Shown one piece after another: positions 45,855-53,654 of a stretch of DNA of 64,000 nucleotides (position 1 is its first letter; each line of letters starts with the position of its first letter). The position numbers were made by a program, and so were the translations under genes. Source of the stretch: an uncultured Anaerolineae bacterium (lineage in GTDB: Bacteria > Chloroflexota > Anaerolineae > Promineifilales > Promineifilaceae); assembly GCA_905479495.1 (NCBI GenBank), contig CAJQMR010000012.1:56549-120548 (forward strand), given 5' to 3'. A model generated the notes under the pieces. It saw only the letters and a program-made list of their open reading frames with translations. It had not been told where the DNA came from and ran no database searches.

Positions 45855-47831
45855 TTATTTTCCGTCAACGCGCATCATCTCCGTTAGAACAACGATATCC
45901 CTATGAAAACCAATTGGCTGTAGTCTCTGCTGGTCGTGAATCGTGTAAAGTCCTATTTGCACTTCAAATGAGGTACCTACCGCTTCGCCTAGATCAATGA
46001 CGTGATGCTGTATGATCGTATCTCCTGCTCTCAACCCCTTAGGAACTGCATCAAATCCGTCGTGTTGAGCAACCAACTCACCTGCTTCGTCAATCACATG
46101 GACGAAAATTCTTAAATCAGCAGGCAATCTGTCCTCGACTTGCCAAAAAGTCAAAAGATGATACATCTCCCCTGACTTCAAGGACAAAGGCTCATAACCC
46201 TCTAATTTGAGTACATTAGCAAAGGAAATTGGTTCATCAAGGGGCAGCACAGGAATCGGCCGTTTTTCTGGCAGCTCATAGACGGCAAACGATGGTTGCA
46301 ACTCGCTGCGAAAAAGTGGCTCTGCGGAAATACCAGCAGCCACTAGTAAAGGCGGATAAACAGCGGCAAATTCTGGCACATAGAAACGGCCGTTTCCCCC
46401 TGCAGGCACTACCACCGCCCCCGCCACCTCAGGCCCTGTCTGTACCCAACGCGCTTGCGGATCTTGGCCTAAATCCCGAATCAAGGAATCACGATCAATC
46501 GGCTCATAAAAAGCTTCAGCCACCACTAAGTTTTCTATGGGATTGGCTCGCCAATCACGAGCAATGTCTAGCAAAATCGTCTGGTAATGCTTCAGGCGCG
46601 TGGTTTCTGCCCGAGGCCAGTGGATGAACCCATCATTAATTGTGCGATACGCATTCACACTTAACAAGGCCCCCAACAGCAAAACAATCAGAAAAACGCG
46701 CAATTTCTGTTGATGGATAACTGGTTTTGTGGTGGTCAAAATATGGGTAACGGCCGTAATCCCCAATCCCACCAGTAAATAAACCATCGGCAGCGCGCCC
46801 ACCAACCGCACCGTACTGGGCGACTGTGGCGTCACAGCACTGGGAATCAGGGCCACGCCCAGCCAGATGAGGACAAGCGCATAACGTGGCTGCCGCCAAC
46901 GCCAAAGGGCCAGTAGCAAGCCAGCATAAAAGAAGACGGCCGTTCCCCAATCAAACAAGGGTCGGCCCGGCAGCGTATAAGTCCAGCGCGGATCGCCTGT
47001 GAAGCTAAAAACCCCGACAGTATCCACGATGCTCTGCAAAATCGGCTGCGGATCACCAGCTTGCAACGCTTCCAGCGGCCCCGCCAGCTGATCCACCCGC
47101 TGCTGCAAGGTGGGATCGGCCCGCAGCGTCAAAAACAGCGGCAGCGCCACCACCGCCGCCACGCCCAACACAACAAGCGCTGCCTTCCAGCCTCCTTCCT
47201 CCGCGCCTTCGCGCCTCTGAGTTAAGAAAAAATAAAGTACCAGCAACGCCGGAATCGCAAAAACAACCCGCGCCCCTGTGTAGCTGTACACACTCAGTCC
47301 CAAAAACAGACCAGCCAACCACGGCCGTTTTGGCCAAAACCAGGCAAAGAGCAGCAGCAGCACTGGCTCTAAAATGGGGCGGATGCCGACCCGGCTAAAC
47401 ACAATGGGCCACCAGCTGATAGCTAAACCAGCACCGGCAAGAACGGCCGTTCCCGCCCCAAATTCTCGTCGTGCCCAGCGTAATGTCAGGGCCACCAACA
47501 GCAGCCCCAAGGTCACCGCAGGCAGCCGCATGGAAAGTACATTGTCGCCCAGCAGCACCTGAAAAGGCACCGAAAAATAATGGTACAGCGGCTCGTGGCC
47601 ATACCCCTCGCGGAAAAAGAGAGCGTGGCTGCCCCCACGAATAAATTGCACAATATCGGCGTTCAGCACCTCGTCCTGAGACAATCCCGGCGGCACGTCG
47701 TGCAGCAACACCAGACGGAAAATAGCAGCAATCAGAAGGACGGCCGTTCCCCACCACACAAATCTCTTTTTCTCTGCAAAACTCTGCGTCATCTCAGCGT
47801 CACTCTGCGTTCCCGATCTAGCGAAGGTCAT
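45855..47831 (-). CDS. GT39-like GT-C glycosyltransferase with C-terminal beta module
   Basis: This is a 658-residue protein. The ATG at 47831 overlaps the end of the preceding gene by 14 bases; a later ATG (residue 14) is possible, since the first residues read through a CGCAGAG-type repeat. The first outer loop has GLSQDEVLNAD with D53-E54, and GYGHEPLYHYF follows. About ten helices lie in residues 25-370. LTQRREGAEEGG (about 205-216) is the in-frame translation of a CGCAGAG repeat between two helices. The last 125 residues are the shared module: LEGYEP, LTFW, FVHVIDEAG, LVAQHDGFD and IGLYTI. The likely role is outer-face sugar transfer. Confidence 0.75.
   Translation of the reverse strand: MTFARSGTQSDAEMTQSFAEKKRFVWWGTAVLLIAAIFRLVLLHDVPPGLSQDEVLNADIVQFIRGGSHALFFREGYGHEPLYHYFSVPFQVLLGDNVLSMRLPAVTLGLLLVALTLRWARREFGAGTAVLAGAGLAISWWPIVFSRVGIRPILEPVLLLLFAWFWPKRPWLAGLFLGLSVYSYTGARVVFAIPALLVLYFFLTQRREGAEEGGWKAALVVLGVAAVVALPLFLTLRADPTLQQRVDQLAGPLEALQAGDPQPILQSIVDTVGVFSFTGDPRWTYTLPGRPLFDWGTAVFFYAGLLLALWRWRQPRYALVLIWLGVALIPSAVTPQSPSTVRLVGALPMVYLLVGLGITAVTHILTTTKPVIHQQKLRVFLIVLLLGALLSVNAYRTINDGFIHWPRAETTRLKHYQTILLDIARDWRANPIENLVVAEAFYEPIDRDSLIRDLGQDPQARWVQTGPEVAGAVVVPAGGNGRFYVPEFAAVYPPLLVAAGISAEPLFRSELQPSFAVYELPEKRPIPVLPLDEPISFANVLKLEGYEPLSLKSGEMYHLLTFWQVEDRLPADLRIFVHVIDEAGELVAQHDGFDAVPKGLRAGDTIIQHHVIDLGEAVGTSFEVQIGLYTIHDQQRLQPIGFHRDIVVLTEMMRVDGK
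47195..47235. repeat. CGCAGAGACGCGGAG-family repeat inside a gene
   Basis: CTTCCTCCGCGCCTTCGCGC and the following bases (to TCTGAGTTAAG) match the reverse complement of the intergenic repeat at 16134. They encode LTQRREGAEEGG in a loop. Confidence 0.5.
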
Positions 47832-49497
47832 AAATATAAATCGAATACCCTATCCGGGCCGTTGGTTCATGCGCTCGGAACCAGGCATAAACGTGCCGCG
47901 ATGTCCAGTGACTTTCCCACAAGCTGCTGGTGCTGATCGCATACAAACCAGGTTCAGGATTTTCAGGATTAAACGGTGGATTGTTCCACAAACCCAAAAA
48001 CTGTGCCCTGGGGAAACCGGGCAGCGGCTCAAAATGAAGGCCATAATAAGCGGGATCCGCCGTACCAAACCAGCCTAACCGAATAGTTTCCTCGCCATTT
48101 GCCGCCAGCCACTCCTGCAAGCGCAACAAATCCTGGCCCCAATCGTTGCTGCTGTCCGCCAAAATGGACGCCCCGTTGGCTGGACCGCCTGCCACCAGAT
48201 TAAAGAAGCTCAAATAGTGTGGATGAATCCACAACGTTGGCAACAGCAAGCCCAGCGCCAAAACCAGTGCCACACCTTGCCGCCAGCGCGGCTGCGTGGC
48301 AAAAATCGTGGGCAGTCCACTCACCCCTACAATGATCAGCGGCAAAATCGGCAGCAGGTGCCGGTAACCAATGTTGATATCGCTGATAACACTGACAAGA
48401 AAATACAGAATTGCGGGGATGAAGAGGAAAAGTAATTTGGGGCGAGTGGACGGCCGTTTCCATCCCAACCACACCAGCCCCAGCAGCCCAACCAGCAGCA
48501 CCAACGGCGTCTTTACCAAAAAGGCCACCGGGAAAAACTGCCAGAATCCCTGATCCGATGATTCGCCCAGCAAAAACGCCATACGGCCGCCCCGGCTCAC
48601 GTTCACAATCTGGTCAACCCCTGCCCAAAACGTAGGCATCGGCCCGCTGAACCGGTTCAACCCAGCAAACGCCTCCGACGGAAAGCGAAACATCCCCCAC
48701 TCAAAGCCAAAAATCGCCCACACCACCAAAACCGAAACCAGCCCCGCCCCGCCCAACTGTATCAACCTCCGACCAACCCCGCCCCGCCTCCGCGCCTCCG
48801 CGTTAAAAATCGGTAACAAAGCCAGAACAGCCAAAATCGGCACAAACGTCAGCATAGACAGCTTGCTGCCAAAGGCCAGTCCCAACCCCAGCCCAGCCGC
48901 CAGCCAGCGCCGCCAGGCCCAGCCCGGTGCCGTCCACAAGCGCCACATCAGCAGCAGCGCCAGCGTTATGAACAGCGTGCCGCCTAAATCAGTAGTGACT
49001 AGACGGCCGTTGGCCAAAATATTCGGTTCAAACAACAGCATGAAGAAAGCGAGATAAGCAAACGGCCGTCCCCAAAATTCACGGGCAAAATGGAACCCCA
49101 CCAGCGCCAACGCCAACGTCAGGAACACAATCGGCAGCCGCCCCAAAAAGATCATCCGCGTCACATCGTGGTTTACCTGCCACAAAAATTGGTCGGCAAA
49201 GACATACCAATACACGTCTGGCGGCTGTTGGTCAGTCCAACTGGGATGGTCAAAGGGAAAATGCAGATCAGGCAAAAGCAACAGCGGCAGCCCGCTCAGG
49301 CTGTTCACCAGCGGCGGATGCTCCAGGCTCAGCCGGGGATCGCCGGTTTTGACAAACGCCGCTCCCCGTGCCAGATGATTTTGCTCATCCATTGTGGGGC
49401 TGTCATCCACCATGCTGTCCAGCGCCAAAAAGAAAAACAGCCACACAGCCAACACCACCAGCGCCAGACGCCCCATCTTTTTCTGCAAAATTCCCAT
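47818..49497 (-). CDS. GT39-like GT-C glycosyltransferase without the C-terminal module
   Basis: This is a 559-residue protein starting at ATG 49497. The first outer loop has PTMDEQNH with D37-E38. EPNILANGRLVTTDLG and DSSNDWGQDLLRLQEW match the paralogues at 26744 and 41751. About ten helices are present. The protein ends with RIGYSIYIYDLR, the point where the two paralogues continue into the extra outer region and shared module. It is therefore the minimal version of the family. IFNAEARRRGGVGRRL (about 230-245) is a CGCAGAG-type repeat in frame. The next gene starts inside its last codons, so the pair is translationally linked. Confidence 0.8.
   Translation of the reverse strand: MGILQKKMGRLALVVLAVWLFFFLALDSMVDDSPTMDEQNHLARGAAFVKTGDPRLSLEHPPLVNSLSGLPLLLLPDLHFPFDHPSWTDQQPPDVYWYVFADQFLWQVNHDVTRMIFLGRLPIVFLTLALALVGFHFAREFWGRPFAYLAFFMLLFEPNILANGRLVTTDLGGTLFITLALLLMWRLWTAPGWAWRRWLAAGLGLGLAFGSKLSMLTFVPILAVLALLPIFNAEARRRGGVGRRLIQLGGAGLVSVLVVWAIFGFEWGMFRFPSEAFAGLNRFSGPMPTFWAGVDQIVNVSRGGRMAFLLGESSDQGFWQFFPVAFLVKTPLVLLVGLLGLVWLGWKRPSTRPKLLFLFIPAILYFLVSVISDINIGYRHLLPILPLIIVGVSGLPTIFATQPRWRQGVALVLALGLLLPTLWIHPHYLSFFNLVAGGPANGASILADSSNDWGQDLLRLQEWLAANGEETIRLGWFGTADPAYYGLHFEPLPGFPRAQFLGLWNNPPFNPENPEPGLYAISTSSLWESHWTSRHVYAWFRAHEPTARIGYSIYIYDLR
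48771..48815. repeat. CGCAGAGACGCGGAG-family repeat inside a gene
   Basis: CCGCCTCCGCGCCTCCGCGT with flanking bases matches the repeat family on the opposite strand and codes for NAEARRRGG in a loop of this membrane protein. Confidence 0.55.
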
Positions 49498-49783
49498 AAG
49501 GAGCTGATTATATGTGGCTGGTCATGAATCTGACAACGAATGTCCTATTCCTGATAATGGCAACCCCACCACAAAGCAGATAAAATGACGGCCGTTAACG
49601 TGGTCAATTTACCGAGGTTAGCAAAACCTGACAGGTTTGCACTAGAATTTAGCCCAAAACGGTTTTTTGTAATGCAAATTGGCTTAATTTCATACTCATT
49701 TTGCAAACCTGTCAGGTTTCTACCCCACTTTTCTCAGTGTAACTCGGTGTCCCTCTTAATTTTTTTTTGAAGGAGTAGTAACG
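49498..49783. other. divergent intergenic region
   Basis: This 286 bp gap separates the divergent GT39-like and C39-LysM genes. It contains one octamer near 49589 and an 18 bp inverted repeat at 49624-49719. AAGGAG near 49770 is the ribosome site of the C39 gene. No small gene was recognised. Confidence 0.45.
49624..49719. repeat. 18 bp inverted repeat AAACCTGACAGGTTTGCA
   Basis: AAACCTGACAGGTTTGCA at 49624-49641 pairs perfectly with 49702-49719 over a 60 base gap. Each arm is itself nearly palindromic. It could be an operator site or the ends of a small non-autonomous element. Confidence 0.6.
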
Positions 49784-50794
49784 ATGACCGAAAAGAAGCT
49801 GCAATTACCCTACCGTTCCCAATGGGATAAGGATGCCAAAGATCATTCTGCCGACTGCGGGCCAACCAGCGTCGCCATGCTGCTGAATGGCAAGCGTGTG
49901 GCCATCACCCCAGATGAGCTGTACGCTTACATCGGTGTTCGCCCCAAATTCACCAGCATCTCCGATCTCAAAAATGCCGCCTGGAGCGCGGGGCAGCTCA
50001 CCTTAGACTACAAAGCGTACGGCAACGCCAGTCAAGCGCTTCTGGAACTAAAACGAAACATCGACGAAGGTCATGCCTTTATTGCCCTGGTGAAATACAA
50101 ACCCTGGGTATCAATTACCGGCAACAAATTTGAATACGGCCATTTTCTGGTTGTTACTGGCTACGATGATTCGCATGTTTACGTCCACGATCCGCTGTTT
50201 GGTTGGTGGGCGCAGCGATCCAAAGGCGAATATTTCCGCTTCAGCAATAAACAGTTTTTGGATGGCTGGGGTGGGTTCCATTACACCGAAAACCCAAATT
50301 TTAGCTGCCTTATTCCTGACTATAAATATCCATTTGTAGGCGGCGAAGAAGAAGTGGCAGAGGAAACGGCCGTATCCCCTCCTGGCGAAAATGAAAAAGC
50401 AGCCGAAGAAGCCCTCAACGCGATTGCCGTTGATGGTGAACTGCGCCGTCGTATTTTGTCATTGGCCGCCTATGAGGGGGAGGGTGCCCCAAATTTAGAA
50501 GATGGAGAAACGGCCGTTCACTGGCTAAACCGCGTTGGCGATTGGGGCAAGCAAGTAGAAATTCACACCGTGGTGCACGGCAACACCTACAGCGGCATCG
50601 CACGTCGCTACTACAACGATTCGCTGCGCTGGCGAGCCATTCAGGTGTTCAACAATCAGCCTACCGCCCAACTGTTCGTCGGCCAACGATTAGAAATTCC
50701 TCTACCCGCCGCCGCCCAGGCAGAAGCTGCCGGACCGCGCACTGCAGCCATTTCTCATCCAAGAGTCAAGGTGCCACGGCCACAACCTCTGTAA
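49784..50794 (+). CDS. C39-like cysteine peptidase with LysM domain
   Basis: This is a 336-residue protein starting at an ATG with AAGGAG upstream. Residues 5-170 are a peptidase C39-like domain with Cys25 in ADCGPTS, His120 in GHFLVVTGY and Asp136 in VHDP. The catalytic triad appears complete. An acidic and Ala-rich linker (about 185-255) follows. A LysM domain lies near 259-312 (HTVVHGNTYSGIARRYYND, VGQRLEIP), which binds peptidoglycan-type sugars. No signal peptide is visible, so export, if any, uses another route. It may be a wall hydrolase or a peptidase that acts on a wall-bound partner. The substrate is unknown. Confidence 0.75.
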   Translation: MTEKKLQLPYRSQWDKDAKDHSADCGPTSVAMLLNGKRVAITPDELYAYIGVRPKFTSISDLKNAAWSAGQLTLDYKAYGNASQALLELKRNIDEGHAFIALVKYKPWVSITGNKFEYGHFLVVTGYDDSHVYVHDPLFGWWAQRSKGEYFRFSNKQFLDGWGGFHYTENPNFSCLIPDYKYPFVGGEEEVAEETAVSPPGENEKAAEEALNAIAVDGELRRRILSLAAYEGEGAPNLEDGETAVHWLNRVGDWGKQVEIHTVVHGNTYSGIARRYYNDSLRWRAIQVFNNQPTAQLFVGQRLEIPLPAAAQAEAAGPRTAAISHPRVKVPRPQPL

Positions 50795-50802
50795 ACCACC
50801 CT

Positions 50803-50853
50803 AACCTCCCGTAGATCTTTCAAAACAGTTCGTTTATGAAACCTGCGGGAGGT
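50803..50853 (+). terminator. likely terminator
   Basis: AACCTCCCGTAG at 50803-50814 pairs with CTGCGGGAGGTT at 50842-50853 with one mismatch across about 27 bases, followed by a short T-rich tail. It lies after the C39-LysM gene and before the LPG-synthase-type gene. Confidence 0.5.
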
Positions 50854-50870
50854 TTCTCCCATAAAACTTT

Positions 50871-51827
50871 ATGCGCAAACATATTGGCACCATCATCAAA
50901 ATTAGCATTACCATACTGGCTCTGTTGTACGTCTCTGGCCAGGTTGATTTTTCTGATATAGGCCAGCGGCTGTTGCAAGCAAACCTGGGATGGGTATTGC
51001 TTGGCTTCGTGCTGGTGAACACAAGTCTGATTGTGCGGGCCTATCGGTGGCTGCTGCTGCTGCGTGGCATCGGGGCCCCCATTAAGTTTGGCCGTCTGGT
51101 ATCACTTTATTTTGCCGCCAACTTCTTCAACTCCGTGCTGCCTTCCGGCTTTAGTGGTGATGTCGTTCGCGCCGTCGAAGCCGCCCAAGATGTACCGGCC
51201 CAAACGGCCGCAGGCACCGTTCTGGTAGATCGAGCTACTGGATTGCTGGCCCTGTTTATGATTGGGCTGGCGGCGCTGCCCTTTCGGCCAGACAATTTTC
51301 CCCCCACGCTGCTTTGGCAAACAACGGCCGTTTGCCTCATTGGTCTCATTGGCGGTTTTGTGGTGCTGGAAGGCCGTCTGGTGCGCGGCCTGGGGCGGCG
51401 GCTGCCACCGTTTTTGCAGCCGATTTGGCAAAAAGTAGATGGGGTCATTTTGGCCGTGCAGGCGTGTGGCTGGACGGCCGTTTGGCAAGCGATGGGCATC
51501 TCGCTCGTCTTCAACCTCATGCAAATTGGCTGGTTTGCCACCGCCGGATTGGCATTGGGTTACAGCGTGCCATTCACCCATTATTTTCTTGTCATTCCCT
51601 TTCTGTCATTGGCCATCTTGCTCCCCTCTATCGGTGGCCTGGGCATCCGCGAAGGCCTGGCACCGCTGCTGTTTGCCAGCGCCGGACTAAGCGATGAACA
51701 AGCCGTGGCCCTCACCCTGCTTGTCTTTGCCATCGAACGAATCTCTGGCTTCCTCGGCGCACCAATTTATATTTTCAGCACGGTACAGCGCAGCAAAGAG
51801 AAGAATCTTTCGGTTAAGGAACCATAG
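50871..51827 (+). CDS. LPG synthase TM/UPF0104-type membrane protein
   Basis: This 318-residue protein has about seven to eight helices. It carries the family marks FANFFNSVLPSGFSGDVVRA-like sequence (residues about 83-102, read here as YFAANFFNSVLPSG) and VLVDRATGLLALF (about 120-132). GLGIREGLAPLLF lies near the end. These match the lysylphosphatidylglycerol synthase TM (MprF-like/AglD-like) family, which includes flippase-type and sugar-transfer proteins. No soluble synthase domain is present, so it is the membrane half alone. The likely role is lipid or lipid-linked-sugar handling, in line with the neighbouring clusters. The true substrate is unknown. Confidence 0.8.
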   Translation: MRKHIGTIIKISITILALLYVSGQVDFSDIGQRLLQANLGWVLLGFVLVNTSLIVRAYRWLLLLRGIGAPIKFGRLVSLYFAANFFNSVLPSGFSGDVVRAVEAAQDVPAQTAAGTVLVDRATGLLALFMIGLAALPFRPDNFPPTLLWQTTAVCLIGLIGGFVVLEGRLVRGLGRRLPPFLQPIWQKVDGVILAVQACGWTAVWQAMGISLVFNLMQIGWFATAGLALGYSVPFTHYFLVIPFLSLAILLPSIGGLGIREGLAPLLFASAGLSDEQAVALTLLVFAIERISGFLGAPIYIFSTVQRSKEKNLSVKEP

Positions 51828-51864
51828 TCGGATGCAGTCCTAACTTAAAATTTTCTCCTTGCGG

Positions 51865-51894
51865 TTGACGATAACGGCCGTTCTCCTCTACAAT
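51865..51894 (+). promoter_or_regulatory. sigma70-type promoter
   Basis: TTGACG at 51865-51870 and TACAAT at 51889-51894 are 18 bases apart. An ACGGCCGT octamer lies in the spacer and another starts right after the -10 box. Transcription would begin near 51901, giving a leader of about 355 bases for the DUF11-like gene. Confidence 0.55.
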
Positions 51895-51946
51895 ACGGCC
51901 GTCAGTGTCCTGAAAGTAAAATTTCCATAAAATTTAAAACTACATC

Positions 51947-52051
51947 TAACTTGGGAGAGATTGGTGTAAACACCTAAAAGTTTGTTGTCCTTTGCTGCTT
52001 TGTGCCGAATACGCCAAGCCAAAGAAAGGAGATGTGCCCTTGCCTAAGTTA
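51947..52051 (+). ncRNA. candidate structured leader RNA
   Basis: TAACTTGGG at 51947-51955 pairs with CCTAAGTTA at 52043-52051 (nine pairs, one G-U) and closes a fold of about 105 bases. Inside are GGTGTAAACACC at 51963-51974, CTTTG (51990-51994) with CAAAG (52020-52024), and GCTTTG with CAAGC. The sequence lies in a long leader, between a promoter and the DUF11-like gene, with about 200 further bases before the start codon. I could not match it to a known riboswitch. The fold may be chance. Confidence 0.4.
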
Positions 52052-52255
52052 AATAACTAACCATCGCAAGCCCAGTTTGAAACCTGATGTAATTTTTGCC
52101 CCTGAAACACATTAAGTGAAAACGCACAAATTCTTTGAGCTAACAAGTAACCATTTCTACGCTTTCACTCAAGGAATTCACAGATTCTGACCTGTTCTAG
52201 TCAAAATACTTTTTGTGAATTACATATTACATTGAAAAGAAAATGGAGGACCTCA

Positions 52256-53563
52256 ATGCACCATAAAATAAAACCAACATTGTTACTGCTGCTAACCGGG
52301 TTTATTGCCTTATTCGCCCTCAGCTTTTGGCAAGTAAATTTTGCCAGCGCCAATGGCGATCCCGATGCAACGCGACCCGCGGGCAACCAAATCATTACAC
52401 GACTCAGTCTGGACTTAAGTTGTGAAAGCGGCTCCCTGACCGTTGTCAACCTTTCAGATGAACCCGGCGAGGAAGCGATTCGCCTTATCGTTTTGGGAGA
52501 ATATTTCATTATCACTGTGCCTATGGAAGCCAATGAAACGGTTGTCATTCCTCTGGATTACGTCGCGTTGGGTATTCCGTTCCCGCTAACCGAAGTTATT
52601 CGCATTGGGGCACAGTCTAACGACATGAAAGTCACCGATGAGTTGGGTCCCTGCGATGGGCCACCGCCTACGCCAACCAGCACGCCAACCAATACCCCCA
52701 TCGTGCCGACGGCTACCAACACACCGACCAATACCCCCGTGCCACCAACAAGCACGCCAACCAATACGCCGCCGCCACCAACGCCAACCAACACACCAGA
52801 ACCATCTACAACCCCCACCAATACACCGGTGCCACCAACAGCCACCAACACGCCTGTGCCACCGACAGCTACCAACACGCCCATTCCGCCAACGCCAACG
52901 GCAACTGCACCAGCAGAACCTTGTCTGAAACTAACGAAGACGCTGGATGGCCCATTCCGTACCTCGGACGACCTATTCTTGTCTGATGGCATTATTCCAG
53001 TGGCGGTTCAGGGTGAAAACAATGGGGATGAAGAAAATCTCTTCTATTTCCTGGTAACCATCGAAGTAGAAAATTGTGGCGGCACGGAGCTGACCAATGT
53101 GATTGTGGAAGATACCTTTAGCAATGAAGCGCAACCGTTCGAAACAGATGATCCGGGTAATGTTGTCATTCTGCCCGTATCCGATCCGTTTGATGGCATG
53201 GTTAAAGAATCCTTAACTTGGGATGCCGGCTCAGTTGCTGTTGGCGATACCGCCACACTCAACATCCTGGTTGGCACAGAATTCAACTCCGCTGGCCTGT
53301 TGGAACCCACCAGCTTTGGTCAATCTGTTTTCTACAATGGACAGGATGACGGTACGGGCAGCGCTTCAGTGACCGCCGACGGCGGTTTAAGCGCCGAGGT
53401 AGGGGCAATGGAACTGGCAATCGGCAATGAAGTGACCTGTGTTGGTTCTGAAGGCGAGTGGGATTCTCTGATATTCGTCTCTGGACCAAATGTCGATAAC
53501 CATGATAAATGTGCCGAGGTCGTCACCGGCCTGCCCATTTTGTTCACGGCAACCGCGCCCTAA
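52256..53563 (+). CDS. secreted DUF11-like surface protein with Thr-Pro linker
   Basis: This is a 435-residue protein starting at ATG 52256, as GGAGG lies seven bases upstream; a TTG at 52232 is less likely. A signal peptide covers about residues 1-33 (LLLLLTGFIALFALSF, then ASA). Residues 38-135 are beta-rich with conserved-looking LSCESGSL. About 140-222 is a low-complexity linker of TNTP and VPPT units. The C-terminal part (about 225-435) resembles a DUF11/conserved-repeat beta domain (FYFLVTIEVENCGGTELTNVIVEDTF). The gene has no octamer. It probably projects from the cell surface. No enzymatic motif is visible. Confidence 0.65.
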   Translation: MHHKIKPTLLLLLTGFIALFALSFWQVNFASANGDPDATRPAGNQIITRLSLDLSCESGSLTVVNLSDEPGEEAIRLIVLGEYFIITVPMEANETVVIPLDYVALGIPFPLTEVIRIGAQSNDMKVTDELGPCDGPPPTPTSTPTNTPIVPTATNTPTNTPVPPTSTPTNTPPPPTPTNTPEPSTTPTNTPVPPTATNTPVPPTATNTPIPPTPTATAPAEPCLKLTKTLDGPFRTSDDLFLSDGIIPVAVQGENNGDEENLFYFLVTIEVENCGGTELTNVIVEDTFSNEAQPFETDDPGNVVILPVSDPFDGMVKESLTWDAGSVAVGDTATLNILVGTEFNSAGLLEPTSFGQSVFYNGQDDGTGSASVTADGGLSAEVGAMELAIGNEVTCVGSEGEWDSLIFVSGPNVDNHDKCAEVVTGLPILFTATAP

Positions 53564-53618
53564 ATTTAGTTCAAATGTAGTTCAAATTCTGGTTGAAATT
53601 TAGCCAGATCACAAAAAC

Positions 53619-53646
53619 ACCCTTGTTTGAAGCTTCAAACAAGGGT
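53619..53646. terminator. bidirectional intrinsic terminator
   Basis: ACCCTTGTTTGAAG and its exact complement form a 28 base palindrome, flanked by an A-run before and ATTTTTTC after. It lies between the convergent DUF11-like and moeA genes and should stop both. Confidence 0.85.
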
Positions 53647-53654
53647 ATTTTTTC

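Noticed and set aside
51947..52051. Assignment of the leader RNA to cyclic-di-GMP, TPP, SAM or cobalamin riboswitches
   Set aside because: The conserved core sequences of these classes are absent; only the base-pairing pattern supports a structured RNA.
52670..52920. Tandem ACCAACACGCC-type repeats that could look like a CRISPR or satellite array
   Set aside because: They encode an in-frame Thr-Pro linker of a secreted protein; units are uneven and there are no spacers of constant length.
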